From an uncultured Eubacterium sp. (GTDB taxonomy: Bacteria; Bacillota; Clostridia; Lachnospirales; Lachnospiraceae), in NCBI GenBank assembly GCA_934316845.1, contig CAKRDZ010000004.1:42202-106201 (forward strand): a stretch of DNA of 64,000 bases. The letters are read 5' to 3'. Below the pieces are notes generated by a model, which saw only the letters and a list, made by a program, of their open reading frames with translations, was not told the DNA's origin and ran no database searches. This document shows, one piece after another, positions 1 to 8,099 of this stretch (position 1 is the first letter of the stretch; the number at the start of each line of letters is the position of its first letter). The position numbers were made by a program, and so were the translations under genes.

Positions 1-95
1 ATATTGCTGCTGCATCGCACCAACCTGCAGCTCTCTGAAAACAATGTTTCACTTTTACTTACTCTTGCTCATCGGTTTCAATATATTTCATATCT
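1..95 (-). promoter_or_regulatory. T-box leader (5' part only, runs off the left edge)
   Basis: On the minus strand a transcript starting near 95 reads GATGAGCAAGAGTAAGTA, then a purine-rich CAGAGAGCTGCAGG element, then TTGGTGCGATGCAG. This matches the beginning of T-box stem I (the AGAGAG segment followed by the GGTTGGTGCGA hairpin). CTGCA and TGCAG can pair. The specifier codon, antiterminator and regulated gene (normally an aminoacyl-tRNA synthetase or amino-acid gene) lie outside the window, so the amino acid sensed is unknown. Confidence 0.72.
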
Positions 96-102
96 AGAAA
101 TT

Positions 103-130
103 AGTATATCACTTTTTTTTCAAATGTCAA
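103..130 (-). promoter_or_regulatory. Sigma-A type promoter for the T-box transcript
   Basis: The minus strand has a consensus -35 TTGACA (125-130), a 16-bp spacer and -10 TATACT (103-108), directly upstream of the T-box leader. Confidence 0.75.
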
Positions 131-195
131 CTAGATTTTACAGAAATTTAGAAAACTGTCAGGAAATGCTTTTGTTTCTTCTTTATTTAAATATT

Positions 196-224
196 AAAAA
201 GGTGCCGGATTGTGGCACCTTTTC
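196..224 (-). terminator. Rho-independent terminator after the small membrane-protein cluster
   Basis: There is a perfect 10-bp stem, AAAAGGTGCC (197-206) with GGCACCTTTT (214-223), and a 7-nt loop. T-rich sequence follows on both strands. It lies 10 bp past the stop of the 49-aa gene and separates that cluster from the T-box promoter. Confidence 0.8.
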
Positions 225-233
225 TTCACAAAA

Positions 234-383
234 TCATTTTTTGAACATTGTCCATATTACAACAGCTAACATTAAAACCGATTCAATTATCACAGCAATC
301 CGCAAAACAATAGGCCAATCAAGTGCGCATGCCATAATAAAACTAACGATCAGTAACATAAACAATTCATCTTTCTTTTTCAT
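234..383 (-). CDS. Small membrane protein, 49 aa
   Basis: This short frame encodes MKKKDELF, then a hydrophobic stretch around residues 8-20, a short polar turn containing DWP, a second hydrophobic stretch around residues 24-46, and a Lys-Lys end. It probably forms one or two membrane helices with a positively charged N-terminus. It is the last gene of a three-gene run (47-aa and 50-aa proteins upstream, same strand) and ends just before a strong terminator, which supports real expression. The ribosome binding site is weak. No family is recognised. The regular spacing, common promoter and shared size and hydropathy argue against a chance ORF. Confidence 0.55.
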   Translation of the reverse strand: MKKKDELFMLLIVSFIMACALDWPIVLRIAVIIESVLMLAVVIWTMFKK

Positions 384-419
384 TGATTTACTTTAAACGA
401 TGTGGTATCATCAGAGAAG

Positions 420-563
420 TCAATCACATCTTTCGTTGATAGCTCTTGTTTTCTCCGATGTTTTTTCTTTATCGTCTTCTCCTTTCTTATGCCGCATCAC
501 AAGCGACACGGCGAACTTAATAAGCCCGACAGCAACCAGAAAAATACCTAATTTTAAAATCAT
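420..563 (-). CDS. Small membrane protein with charged tail, 47 aa
   Basis: The frame encodes an N-terminal hydrophobic helix (residues about 2-22) followed by a strongly charged cytoplasmic-type tail rich in Lys, Glu and Asp. AAAGGTG lies about 6 nt before the ATG as a ribosome binding site. An in-frame TAA two codons upstream fixes this as the first possible ATG. A better Shine-Dalgarno (GAGGAGG, about 625-630) sits before another ATG at 618 in a different frame; it would give a 33-aa basic peptide overlapping this gene, so either translational coupling or a frameshift is possible. The family is not recognised. Confidence 0.55.
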   Translation of the reverse strand: MILKLGIFLVAVGLIKFAVSLVMRHKKGEDDKEKTSEKTRAINERCD

Positions 564-655
564 GCTTTACACCTTTGTGAGATTGGCGTTTTCTTTTACT
601 TCTTTTGCTTTCCCACATTGGTTGCCTCCTCTCTATAATTTACTTTATTGTCACC

Positions 656-808
656 TCATTTCTTCTGCAAAAATACAACAATGTTTAAAATAATTGAAAT
701 CAGTGTCATTGCTATAGCCAATGCAAGCCACATAAATTTTGTTGTAACTAACAATGCAAGCATTGTCACCACTGAAATAATTTGTAAAATAATGATTGTT
801 TTTTCCAT
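656..808 (-). CDS. Small membrane protein, 50 aa; first gene of the cluster
   Basis: The frame encodes MEKT followed by almost continuous hydrophobic residues to a QKK end, giving two short or one long membrane helix with a break near a TTKF segment. GAGAT lies 7-8 nt before the ATG. It is the promoter-proximal gene of three small membrane-protein genes; the promoter at 852-880 is covered by a perfect 9-bp inverted repeat. No homologous family is recognised. Possible roles include membrane-stress peptides or small subunits of a membrane complex, but this is only inference from size and topology. Confidence 0.55.
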   Translation of the reverse strand: MEKTIIILQIISVVTMLALLVTTKFMWLALAIAMTLISIILNIVVFLQKK

Positions 809-851
809 TGATTTTATCTCTTTTTTTATTTTTGTTCCTTGTTATGATTAT

Positions 852-880
852 AGTATAACATAGGGCATTTCCTATGTTAA
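852..880 (-). promoter_or_regulatory. Promoter with embedded perfect inverted repeat (operator)
   Basis: The minus strand has -35 TTAACA (875-880), a 17-bp spacer and -10 TATACT (852-857) upstream of the 50-aa gene. The segment 856-879 is a perfect inverted repeat: TAACATAGG (856-864), a 6-nt centre, and CCTATGTTA (871-879). It covers the spacer and parts of both promoter elements, as expected for a repressor operator. Confidence 0.65.
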
Positions 881-898
881 TAAATTTTTATATTTTTC

Positions 899-924
899 TT
901 TATGTTCCGAAAGGTAAACATAAA
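899..924. repeat. Second inverted repeat upstream of the small-protein promoter
   Basis: TTTATGTT (899-906) and AACATAAA (917-924) form a perfect 8-bp inverted repeat with a 10-nt centre. It shares the AACATA core with the operator at 856-879, giving four AACATA half-sites within about 70 bp. Confidence 0.5.
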
Positions 925-984
925 AATTTTCCTTTCCAAATTTTGGGAGTAATCACGAGGTAATCAGAACATTCTTTCGGTTTT

Positions 985-1015
985 TAAGCAAAAAACGACG
1001 GTTTTCCGTCGTTTT
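985..1015 (-). terminator. Terminator of tRNA-Ser transcript
   Basis: AAAACGACGG (992-1001), a TTTT loop and CCGTCGTTTT (1006-1015) form a perfect stem. On the minus strand it is followed by a T-run and lies 15 bp past the tRNA 3' end. Confidence 0.8.
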
Positions 1016-1030
1016 CAGCCATTTTTATAG

Positions 1031-1116
1031 CGGAGACGGAGGGATTCGAACCCTCGTGCCCGTGAAGGCAAAACGATTTCGAGTCGTTCTCGTTATGACC
1101 ACTTCGATACGTCTCC
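1031..1116 (-). tRNA. tRNA-Ser (anticodon CGA)
   Basis: Read on the minus strand, the 7-bp acceptor stem GGAGACG pairs with its 3' partner before a G discriminator. The anticodon loop is CTCGAAA (anticodon CGA, codon UCG). A long variable arm is present, as in all class II serine tRNAs, and GGTTCGAATCC forms the T arm. The 3' CCA is not encoded. The gene has its own promoter and terminator. Confidence 0.95.
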
Positions 1117-1147
1117 GAATGTGCTTTTTGAAAAAAGCACCTCTATA

Positions 1148-1176
1148 TTTGTAACATTTTTTCAAGCATTTGTCAA
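1148..1176 (-). promoter_or_regulatory. Promoter of tRNA-Ser, inside the holA 3' end
   Basis: -35 TTGACA (1171-1176), a 17-bp spacer and -10 TACAAA (1148-1153) on the minus strand. The -35 lies within the last codons of holA. A GTGCTTTTT/AAAAAGCAC hairpin (1121-1140) follows in the pre-tRNA leader. Confidence 0.5.
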
Positions 1177-2139
1177 TGCTTTTGTCAAAAAGAATTCTGC
1201 GATAAGAGTTTCCTGCATTCTTCCGGTCTTAAACCGTTCTTCCAGATCCGCCCGCAGTTCCAGGAGTTCCATCAGCCTTTCTCTGGTAAAGTGCCTTTCC
1301 TGGCTGCGGTATTTTTTTACTGTAAAGAAAGGGATTCCTGCTTTTGCTGCCAGATCACGATCCGACATACGCGGGCCAAGTTCTTTTACCTGCAATAAAA
1401 TATTGATATGACGGCCCAGCATATGCAGGATGCGAAGTGGCGGCTCTTTTAACTCCAGCAGGTCGGCGTAAAGAGTAAATACCTTCTCCTGCTGTCCCGC
1501 AATGACGGCGTCCATCATATCAAATAGTTTTCCCACGGTCTGACCGGAGCAGATACTCTCCACATCTTCTGCGGTAACCGCCTCTCTGTCTCCGGTATAA
1601 CCGATCAGTTTATCCAGTTCGCAGGATAAAAGATCCATCTGGAACCCTGCCCGCGACACAATGAGTTCCGCAGTATGTTTGGAAATTTTCTTTCCGTACT
1701 GGGACAAATATCTCGCGATCCATGGCACCAGTTCGACTTCTGCGCGCAGTGTACACTCGGTAATGCAGCCGTGCTTTTGAATCCATTTATACAAACGATT
1801 CCGCTTATCGATCTGTTTTTCCACAAAGACTACAAATGTAGTCTCTGGGAACTGCTCCAATACTTCCGGCAGATCATTTGCCTTTTTAAATGCCTGGCTG
1901 TTTTCGATCAGGATCAGACGTTTGTCCTGAAAAAACGGAAGCGTATTGCCGATCGACTGCATTTCTTCCACGGAAAATTTTTCTCCCTCAAAATAAGAGG
2001 CATTCATATCGTCTCCCGGCACAGACAGCGCCTGTTTTAATTTGTTTTTATAATTGCGGACCAGATACGCTTCTTCGCCATAAACCAGCTGAAAGCGGGA
2101 AAGATCGCCGTTTTTTAACTGGGCATCTATTGTCAGCAT
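1162..2139 (-). CDS. holA: DNA polymerase III subunit delta
   Basis: This is the delta subunit of the clamp loader, which opens the beta sliding clamp at replication forks. The 325-aa product has the family's usual length and order: an N-terminal nucleotide-binding-like fold (LVYGEEAYLV near residue 20), a central helical region with a hydrophobic PFF motif (TLPFFQDKRLILIEN), and a C-terminal helical collar domain (LHMLGRHINILLQV). The ATG at 2139 is chosen because GAGGTG lies 5-6 nt upstream; the frame extends 21 codons further without a better site. It is the last gene of the comEA-to-comEC run, 59 bp after comEC, and probably shares its transcript. Confidence 0.92.
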   Translation of the reverse strand: MLTIDAQLKNGDLSRFQLVYGEEAYLVRNYKNKLKQALSVPGDDMNASYFEGEKFSVEEMQSIGNTLPFFQDKRLILIENSQAFKKANDLPEVLEQFPETTFVVFVEKQIDKRNRLYKWIQKHGCITECTLRAEVELVPWIARYLSQYGKKISKHTAELIVSRAGFQMDLLSCELDKLIGYTGDREAVTAEDVESICSGQTVGKLFDMMDAVIAGQQEKVFTLYADLLELKEPPLRILHMLGRHINILLQVKELGPRMSDRDLAAKAGIPFFTVKKYRSQERHFTRERLMELLELRADLEERFKTGRMQETLIAEFFLTKALTNA

Positions 2140-2198
2140 CGTTTCACCTCGTCTTCCTAAATTCACTCTTTTAAGTATAACACATCTGCCACATTCTC

Positions 2199-4376
2199 TC
2201 AATGCTTAAAATACCAGCATCGCTTCTGTCCCCTTCTGTATTCTGCAAATAATGCCCCTTTCTGCGCAGTATTCCAGTTTTTACAGGAAATATTTTCCAA
2301 TCGCTGCAGTGTTTCTTTTGCCGGATGACCGTACCGGTTGTCTGCTCCCGCAGAGATAAATCCATAACGCGGCCTGCATTTTTGCAAAAAAACTTCCGAA
2401 GAAGAATTTTTCGAGCCATGATGTCCCACTTTCAATATGTCATATCTTTTTCTTGGAAACGTGCTATTTTCTTCGCCGTGCACCCCCAGATCTCCAGTCG
2501 TCAAAATGGACAGATTTTTATAGGAAAGGTCAAAAACGAGAGAACAGTCATTGGCATCTTCCCACTCATACTCTGAAGCAGGATGAAGGCAGCGCAGCTG
2601 CATGTTTCCGCTTGTTATCTGCTGTCCCTTGCGCATTGCAGCCACCGGTATCTTTTTGGCAGTTACCGTCTGTACAAACTTTTGCAGTCCCTCTTCTTTC
2701 CTTTGCAGATTTGGAACAATGATCTGACAGATCGTGATCCCTTCCTTTTCCTGCCGTTCCGCCAATTCTTCTATCCCATTGACATGGTCTTCATCCCCAT
2801 GCGTGATAAAAACGCCGTCAACCTCATCTCTACCATAATATTTAAGCATTTTCGCAATCCGATATTTTCCAATCTCTTTTTCCGAAGTACTTCCCCCATC
2901 TATTAAGTACGTTTGTTCTCCATTAAAAATACAGGCGCAGTCTCCCTGTCCGACATCCATCTGAATGTACAGAAATTCAAATGCCGGGCGGAAAGAACCA
3001 AGAACCAGACAGAGCGCCGCCACACTAAAAACGGTCTTTATCTTATCGCCATGCATTGCCCACACATACACGGATAGTAACAAAAAAACATAGTATATTA
3101 TTATCTTCCAAATCTCCGGCCGCCCTATGATCAAAGTATTTCCCGGAAGCACTTTGATCCCCTTGCAGACAAGTTCATAAAATGCCAGGATTCCGTGGGC
3201 AGAAGCCAGTATAAAGCCGCCGGCAGGCGGAATGATAAAGCAGAGTACACAGCCTAAAATACCGATTCCAAGCAGGGCAGACAAAAACGGCAGTAAGACG
3301 AGATTGGCAATGACCGCATACGGACATATTTCATAGAAATACCAAAACATGACCGGAAGTGTCAGAAAAAATGTCCAGACGGTAGAAAGAAGCGTTTTCT
3401 GCCACTCTTTCATCTGTTTCTGTCTCTTGCTTGTCATCTCCTGATAAATCAAAATTCCACCGGCTGCGACAAAAGACAGGACAAAGCCGCACTGAAATAA
3501 CTGCAATGGATTTTGCAGCAGGATCACGCTTCCACTGATTGCCAGTGCCGTCAATCCATCGTACGGTTTTCCGGTATATCTTGCCACCAGTCGAATGCAT
3601 AACATCCACACTGCCCGCGACGTAGCTACCGGAAATCCCGTAAACTGCCCATACAACAGCAACAGCACCAGCGAAACGATGACGGCCGTTTTCATTGGAA
3701 GAAGATTTTTCCGCAGCCAGTCAAACAAAACCATCCCTAAAAGTGAAATATGTAAGCCCGATATCGCGAGCATATGGGCCACGCCGGTCTGCTGGTACAA
3801 TTCCTTGATGTCGCTGTCCAGCCGGGATTTGTCACCAAGAAGCATCGCTCCAAGCAGTCCTGCATCTCTTTCCCCCATCGCTGTGACAAGTTGCTGCATC
3901 GCCTTATTCCGCCACTCATACAACAATTGTTTGACCGGATTGCTGGAGGAATCACGTATCCGTATATCCGACACAAACATGCGTGCATCCACCTGCATCG
4001 CCTCATAATACGAAAAGGCATCAAACTGTCCCGGATTTCCTGCCCGTTCAAAACTTTCTGCCTCTCCTGTTACCTGGATTTCATTTCCGATTTGGATATG
4101 GGAAAATAAATTTTGATCTGATGTTTCATAAAGAAGTATTTTTCTCAAAGAACTTGTTTTATCTGCTTTTGTATACTGCGGTTCTACCTTAGATAACGTC
4201 AGTACTTTTGTCCCCGACGCCGTCCTCTGTATCGTTTCGACAACACCGCTGCATGTAAAGGCTTTCTGCTTCCAGGCCTCCCAGGAATTGTCCCGGAACC
4301 GATTCCAGATAACAATCCCCAGCATGACAAGGAAAAAGAAAACCACCAATGGTCGATTGCTCCTTATTTGTTTCAT
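2199..4376 (-). CDS. comEC: ComEC/Rec2 family DNA uptake channel
   Basis: This is the integral membrane channel that carries single-stranded DNA across the membrane during natural transformation. The product has an N-terminal DUF4131-type region with two helices, a central competence domain of about eight membrane segments (MLAISGLHISLLGM, TGFPVATSRAVWM), and a C-terminal metallo-beta-lactamase domain with the metal site THGDEDHVNG and a second GHHGS motif. The length of about 725 aa is normal. The start is uncertain: ATG 4376 follows the upstream stop by 10 bp with GGGG abutting it, while an ATG at 4403 would overlap the lipoprotein gene. comEA lies six genes' distance upstream in the same run. 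Confidence 0.92.
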   Translation of the reverse strand: MKQIRSNRPLVVFFFLVMLGIVIWNRFRDNSWEAWKQKAFTCSGVVETIQRTASGTKVLTLSKVEPQYTKADKTSSLRKILLYETSDQNLFSHIQIGNEIQVTGEAESFERAGNPGQFDAFSYYEAMQVDARMFVSDIRIRDSSSNPVKQLLYEWRNKAMQQLVTAMGERDAGLLGAMLLGDKSRLDSDIKELYQQTGVAHMLAISGLHISLLGMVLFDWLRKNLLPMKTAVIVSLVLLLLYGQFTGFPVATSRAVWMLCIRLVARYTGKPYDGLTALAISGSVILLQNPLQLFQCGFVLSFVAAGGILIYQEMTSKRQKQMKEWQKTLLSTVWTFFLTLPVMFWYFYEICPYAVIANLVLLPFLSALLGIGILGCVLCFIIPPAGGFILASAHGILAFYELVCKGIKVLPGNTLIIGRPEIWKIIIYYVFLLLSVYVWAMHGDKIKTVFSVAALCLVLGSFRPAFEFLYIQMDVGQGDCACIFNGEQTYLIDGGSTSEKEIGKYRIAKMLKYYGRDEVDGVFITHGDEDHVNGIEELAERQEKEGITICQIIVPNLQRKEEGLQKFVQTVTAKKIPVAAMRKGQQITSGNMQLRCLHPASEYEWEDANDCSLVFDLSYKNLSILTTGDLGVHGEENSTFPRKRYDILKVGHHGSKNSSSEVFLQKCRPRYGFISAGADNRYGHPAKETLQRLENISCKNWNTAQKGALFAEYRRGQKRCWYFKH

Positions 4377-4386
4377 CCCCTTTTTT

Positions 4387-5298
4387 TCAGCCTTTACTGG
4401 CATCCTGAACCATATCCAGATTTCGTTCAAAAGAACCGGTAAAGTTTTTAATATCCCCGTACGTCTCCTGCTGCTCCCCGTCAATCGTAAACTGTACTTT
4501 ACTTACATCGGAGAGTTCACATAACGTATTCACTATACTATAGATCACTACACTGCCGCTCACATCCGCCTGCATATTCATAAATTCTTTACTAAAATCC
4601 ACATAACATACATGATCGCGGATTGTCAAAGAATTTAATTTTGTACCCGCAGGAATTGTATCCCTCACTTCGGAAGTATTGGCATCGGAAATCTTGTCAG
4701 GCCCTTCTAACAATTGTTCAATGAGCAGACGAGCCAGCGGTACTGTCATATCATGTGTTAATTTGGTTGAAATTTCCTGCATCTTTGTCCCATCATTGGA
4801 CGAAAAATACAAGGTTACATATTTTTCCTGTGTATATCCTTCCCCACCGACAGAATCCAGAAACGACAATTTACTCATAATGCCTACTTCTTCTCCATCC
4901 AGCATCAGCGGGTTTTCACCTACATAAAATTCAACATATTCTACACCATCCAACTGGCAAAGTGTTTTTACAATAGATGCGCGGTTCAGCACTTCATCAA
5001 TCTTATCCTGATTATAATAAGAAGACAAAAACGTAACCGTCAGTTGTTTTTCCTTTAATTGGAAATCATCGACAGCCACCCATTTTTTAAAACAATTAAG
5101 CAACTCCTGTATGATCGCGACGTTATCTTCTCTGTCTGACTGAATTTCATAGTTTGCGGACTGGAGTCCGGATCCGTCTTCTGCCATCTGATACAGCGTA
5201 ATATTACCGGTTTGATCCGGATTTACCGTCCTCTGGCAGCCACAGCACAACACAAAGACACATACTAACACACACAAAAAACGAATTTGTCTCATCAT
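4387..5298 (-). CDS. GerMN-domain lipoprotein
   Basis: The 303-aa product begins with a lipoprotein signal peptide ending in a Cys-Gly-Cys lipobox near residue 20, so it is probably anchored outside the membrane. Two GerMN modules follow, each with the pattern 'variable, then hydrophobic strand, then VDFSKEF-like' (residues about 30-150 and 160-285; the second has LLEGPDKISD, then TIPAGTKLNSL and CYVDFSKEF). GerMN proteins take part in spore germination or envelope processes in Firmicutes. GGAGG sits 6 nt before the ATG, and the gene overlaps the kinase stop by 4 bp. It is likely an accessory or sensor partner of the two-component system. Confidence 0.82.
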   Translation of the reverse strand: MMRQIRFLCVLVCVFVLCCGCQRTVNPDQTGNITLYQMAEDGSGLQSANYEIQSDREDNVAIIQELLNCFKKWVAVDDFQLKEKQLTVTFLSSYYNQDKIDEVLNRASIVKTLCQLDGVEYVEFYVGENPLMLDGEEVGIMSKLSFLDSVGGEGYTQEKYVTLYFSSNDGTKMQEISTKLTHDMTVPLARLLIEQLLEGPDKISDANTSEVRDTIPAGTKLNSLTIRDHVCYVDFSKEFMNMQADVSGSVVIYSIVNTLCELSDVSKVQFTIDGEQQETYGDIKNFTGSFERNLDMVQDASKG

Positions 5299-6707
5299 GA
5301 ATTTCCTCCTTGTGCCTGATAGATCAACGGAATTCTCACAGCAAACGTCGTACCCTGTTTTTCCACGCTATGTACTTTGATCGAACCGCGGTGCAGCAAT
5401 ATCGCATTTCTCGTGATGGCAAGTCCCAGACCATTTCCGCCGGTTTCCCGCGACCGTGCTTTATCTACCCGGTAAAACCGTTCAAAAATATGATCCTGTA
5501 ATTCTTCCGGTATTCCTACTCCGGAGTCTGCCACACGCAGATAGAAAAACTTATGATCTGCGTTTAACGTAACTTTAACCCAGCCGTTATCGAAATTATA
5601 TTTTACCGCATTTTCGATAATATTGGTAAACGCCATCCCCAGTTTTACACTGTCGATCTGCGCACTTACCGGCCGCACACTTTCATAGATGATCTCTATA
5701 TTACGCTTTGACGCGATCGGTGTAATTCCTTTTAAAATGCCCTCAATAAATTCATTGATGTTGATTTCTTCTATCGACATCTGAACCGCAGACTTGTCCA
5801 TTTTTACAAGAGACAGCAGGTCATTGACAATCTTATTCATGCGGTCAAGTTCCTGATTGATATCTCCCATAAATTCACGGTACAATTCCACCGGAACATC
5901 TTCCTGCATCGTCAGCGATTCTGCCAGAACCTTGATCGAAGTGATCGGCGTCTTCAATTCATGCGATACGTTAGAGACAAATTCCTGACGCGAATCTTCC
6001 AGATTCTGCACCTTGGTAAGCATCGAATTGATCGCATCCGAGATCTGTTCTACTTCAATATTATCACGAACTTCCATCTGCTCGCTGAAATCTCCGGACT
6101 CCACATGTCCGATCGAACGGATCACGCCTTTTAACGGTTTTACAAACCGCCCGGAATAAATCCAGGAAATAACAATAATGTTTACTGCCAAAAGCAGGAT
6201 AATCGAAATGCTTACCGTGCGAATATTATCATAGAGCGTTTGAATCGACTGGAATGAAAAATTCATCACGATCACACCGTAAACCGACTTATGATCTGCA
6301 CTATCCACCGGGAGATAAATTTCCACATTGTTCTTGTGCTGGTTTACAATTTTCGTTGTTTCCCCACGAAAACACTGAATTACCTCCGGTAAAACAACGA
6401 TGCCTCCCTCTTCCAGTCCATAAGTATCACGCACCACCTTCAGTCTCGAATCAATGATGAGAATTCTTCCATCATACATATCCGAAACTTGTGACAATTC
6501 CGTATCCACTTTTTCACTCTGTTCTCCTGCCGCCGTCAAATACCCTGAACCAACGATCAGATTTGAGATCACGTTTCCTCTTACCTGTATCTCGGAAACA
6601 CGCTGGCTGATGCTCCGCGTACGGTATACATTCAAAAATACAATCGAAAAGATGATAAGAGGAATAATGCCAATTATTACCAATGCTCCCAGACTCTGAA
6701 CACGCAT
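5295..6707 (-). CDS. Sensor histidine kinase (HAMP, HisKA, HATPase_c)
   Basis: This membrane kinase has one helix at the N-terminus, an extracellular sensor of about 130 residues, a second helix, a HAMP linker, a HisKA dimerisation domain with the phospho-acceptor in FVSNVSHELKTPI (His about 249), and an HATPase domain with N box NIIENAVKYN and G boxes DSGVGIPEEL and GNGLGLAI. The architecture resembles WalK/PhoR kinases. The start is not clear: ATG 6707 has no good Shine-Dalgarno, and the frame stays open through GTG 6758 to GTG 6812, overlapping the regulator's end. It pairs with the OmpR-type regulator immediately upstream. Confidence 0.88.
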   Translation of the reverse strand: MRVQSLGALVIIGIIPLIIFSIVFLNVYRTRSISQRVSEIQVRGNVISNLIVGSGYLTAAGEQSEKVDTELSQVSDMYDGRILIIDSRLKVVRDTYGLEEGGIVVLPEVIQCFRGETTKIVNQHKNNVEIYLPVDSADHKSVYGVIVMNFSFQSIQTLYDNIRTVSISIILLLAVNIIVISWIYSGRFVKPLKGVIRSIGHVESGDFSEQMEVRDNIEVEQISDAINSMLTKVQNLEDSRQEFVSNVSHELKTPITSIKVLAESLTMQEDVPVELYREFMGDINQELDRMNKIVNDLLSLVKMDKSAVQMSIEEININEFIEGILKGITPIASKRNIEIIYESVRPVSAQIDSVKLGMAFTNIIENAVKYNFDNGWVKVTLNADHKFFYLRVADSGVGIPEELQDHIFERFYRVDKARSRETGGNGLGLAITRNAILLHRGSIKVHSVEKQGTTFAVRIPLIYQAQGGNS

Positions 6708-6732
6708 ACTTTTAAATTGATGAAAAAAACTT

Positions 6733-7425
6733 TTAAGCTTGGAAATAATAACCAACACCCCATTTTGTATGTATAAATTTAGGTTCACTTGGTGTCTTTT
6801 CAATCTTTTCACGCAAGCGTCTTACATGAACATCTACGGTTCTGACATCCCCCAGATATTCATATCCCCAGACATCATTTAACAGCTTTTCTCTGCTGTA
6901 AACCTTGTTCGGATTATTCATCAAAAGTTCAAGCAGATCAAACTCTTTCACGGTTAAATTCACTTCTTTTTCATCAATAAATACTCGTCTGCTGTCCGTA
7001 TCGACTTTCATATCTCCAAAAATACGAATCGACGAATTTTCCTGCTCTTTGGCCTCGCGTTTGGAACTACGGCGCATAATGGCTTTGATACGGGCTTTTA
7101 CTTCCAGAATATTAAATGGCTTGGTAATGTAATCGTCTGCGCCATACTCAAGTCCAAGAATCTTATCCATGTCCTCACCCTTTGCTGTGAGCATGATGAT
7201 CGGCACGTCGGAAAACTCCCGTACCTGCTGGCACACCTCAAACCCCGAGAGTTTCGGAAGCATGACATCCAATAAAACCACATCATATGTATTTTGTTTG
7301 ATCGCATTCAATGCCTCTTCTCCATCATAAGCACAATCTACATCCATACTGTCTTGTTCAAGACTAAACCGCAGTCCTTTGACAATCATCTTCTCGTCAT
7401 CCACTACCAAAACTTTCTTTGCCAT
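6733..7425 (-). CDS. OmpR/PhoP-family response regulator
   Basis: The 230-aa product has a receiver domain (VLVVDDEK, acceptor Asp53 in VLLDVMLP, conserved TAKGEDMD and KPFN lysine loop) and a C-terminal winged-helix DNA-binding domain (LTVKEFDLLELLMNNP to VRRLREKIE). It closely resembles WalR/PhoP regulators and is phosphorylated by the kinase encoded next. The ATG at 7425 has AAAGGAAG upstream; the open frame runs 25 codons farther without support. It lies 43 bp after comEA and is likely cotranscribed with it, so it could control the competence genes or its own operon. Confidence 0.9.
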   Translation of the reverse strand: MAKKVLVVDDEKMIVKGLRFSLEQDSMDVDCAYDGEEALNAIKQNTYDVVLLDVMLPKLSGFEVCQQVREFSDVPIIMLTAKGEDMDKILGLEYGADDYITKPFNILEVKARIKAIMRRSSKREAKEQENSSIRIFGDMKVDTDSRRVFIDEKEVNLTVKEFDLLELLMNNPNKVYSREKLLNDVWGYEYLGDVRTVDVHVRRLREKIEKTPSEPKFIHTKWGVGYYFQA

Positions 7426-7468
7426 CTGCTTTCTTCCTTTCCCGTTTCCATTCTTCTCTATTCCTGTT

Positions 7469-8050
7469 TTATACACATATCTGTGATTTGATCTTATCAA
7501 AAACCCCTTCCTTGATTCCCGGAATGTTCATCAAATCCTCTGTTTTTTGAAATTTCCCCTTTTCTTCCCGATATGCTATGATTGCAACTGCCTTTGCTTC
7601 TCCAATACCGGACAATGTCATCAACTGTTCTTTCGTCGCCGTATTCAGATTCACTTTTCCCGCTTCCACCTGCTCTTCCTGCTGTCCTTTCGTTTCCTTT
7701 GAATCCTTCTGCGAAGCGATTGTAAGCTGGGTACCGTCTTCTACAATTTCTGCCTGATTGACCTCCGTGGTAACGGCATCTTTCGTAAAACCGCCGGCTT
7801 TTTCCACCACTTCGATCACACGCGGTTTTTTCTGAAATGTATATACACCGGGCTTTTTTACCGCACCTACGATGTGTATATAAATCCGGCCGTCTTCATT
7901 CTCCGTAGTTTGCTGGGACAAACCATCGTTCGTCTCCTCTGACACGATCGTTTCTGTCGTCTGCACACTTTTTCCCTGATACAGCCAGATTCCACCGCAA
8001 AGTAAGATACCGGCAATTGCCAGAAGCATTACTATTTTATTCTGTTTCAT
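7469..8050 (-). CDS. comEA: ComEA family DNA-binding protein
   Basis: This membrane-anchored DNA receptor captures double-stranded DNA and feeds ComEC. The 193-aa product has an N-terminal transmembrane anchor (residues 6-24), a Thr/Glu-rich stalk, an SLBB domain (YIHIVGAVKKPGVYTF, about residues 58-115), a Lys/Gln/Glu linker, and a C-terminal double helix-hairpin-helix (VNLNTATKEQLMTLSGIG to INIPGIKEG-like end). GAGAGG precedes the ATG by 8 nt. A promoter lies about 50 bp upstream with a palindrome in its spacer. It heads the comEA - regulator - kinase - lipoprotein - comEC - holA run. Confidence 0.93.
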   Translation of the reverse strand: MKQNKIVMLLAIAGILLCGGIWLYQGKSVQTTETIVSEETNDGLSQQTTENEDGRIYIHIVGAVKKPGVYTFQKKPRVIEVVEKAGGFTKDAVTTEVNQAEIVEDGTQLTIASQKDSKETKGQQEEQVEAGKVNLNTATKEQLMTLSGIGEAKAVAIIAYREEKGKFQKTEDLMNIPGIKEGVFDKIKSQICV

Positions 8051-8099
8051 AGGTCATTCCTCTCATTTCCGGGAACAACAAACAAAAATGCACATCTTT

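Noticed and set aside
4..863. Plus-strand ORFs in the first 0.9 kb
   Set aside because: Opposite to the T-box leader and the three small minus-strand genes; no binding sites, and they would read through the terminator at 196-224.
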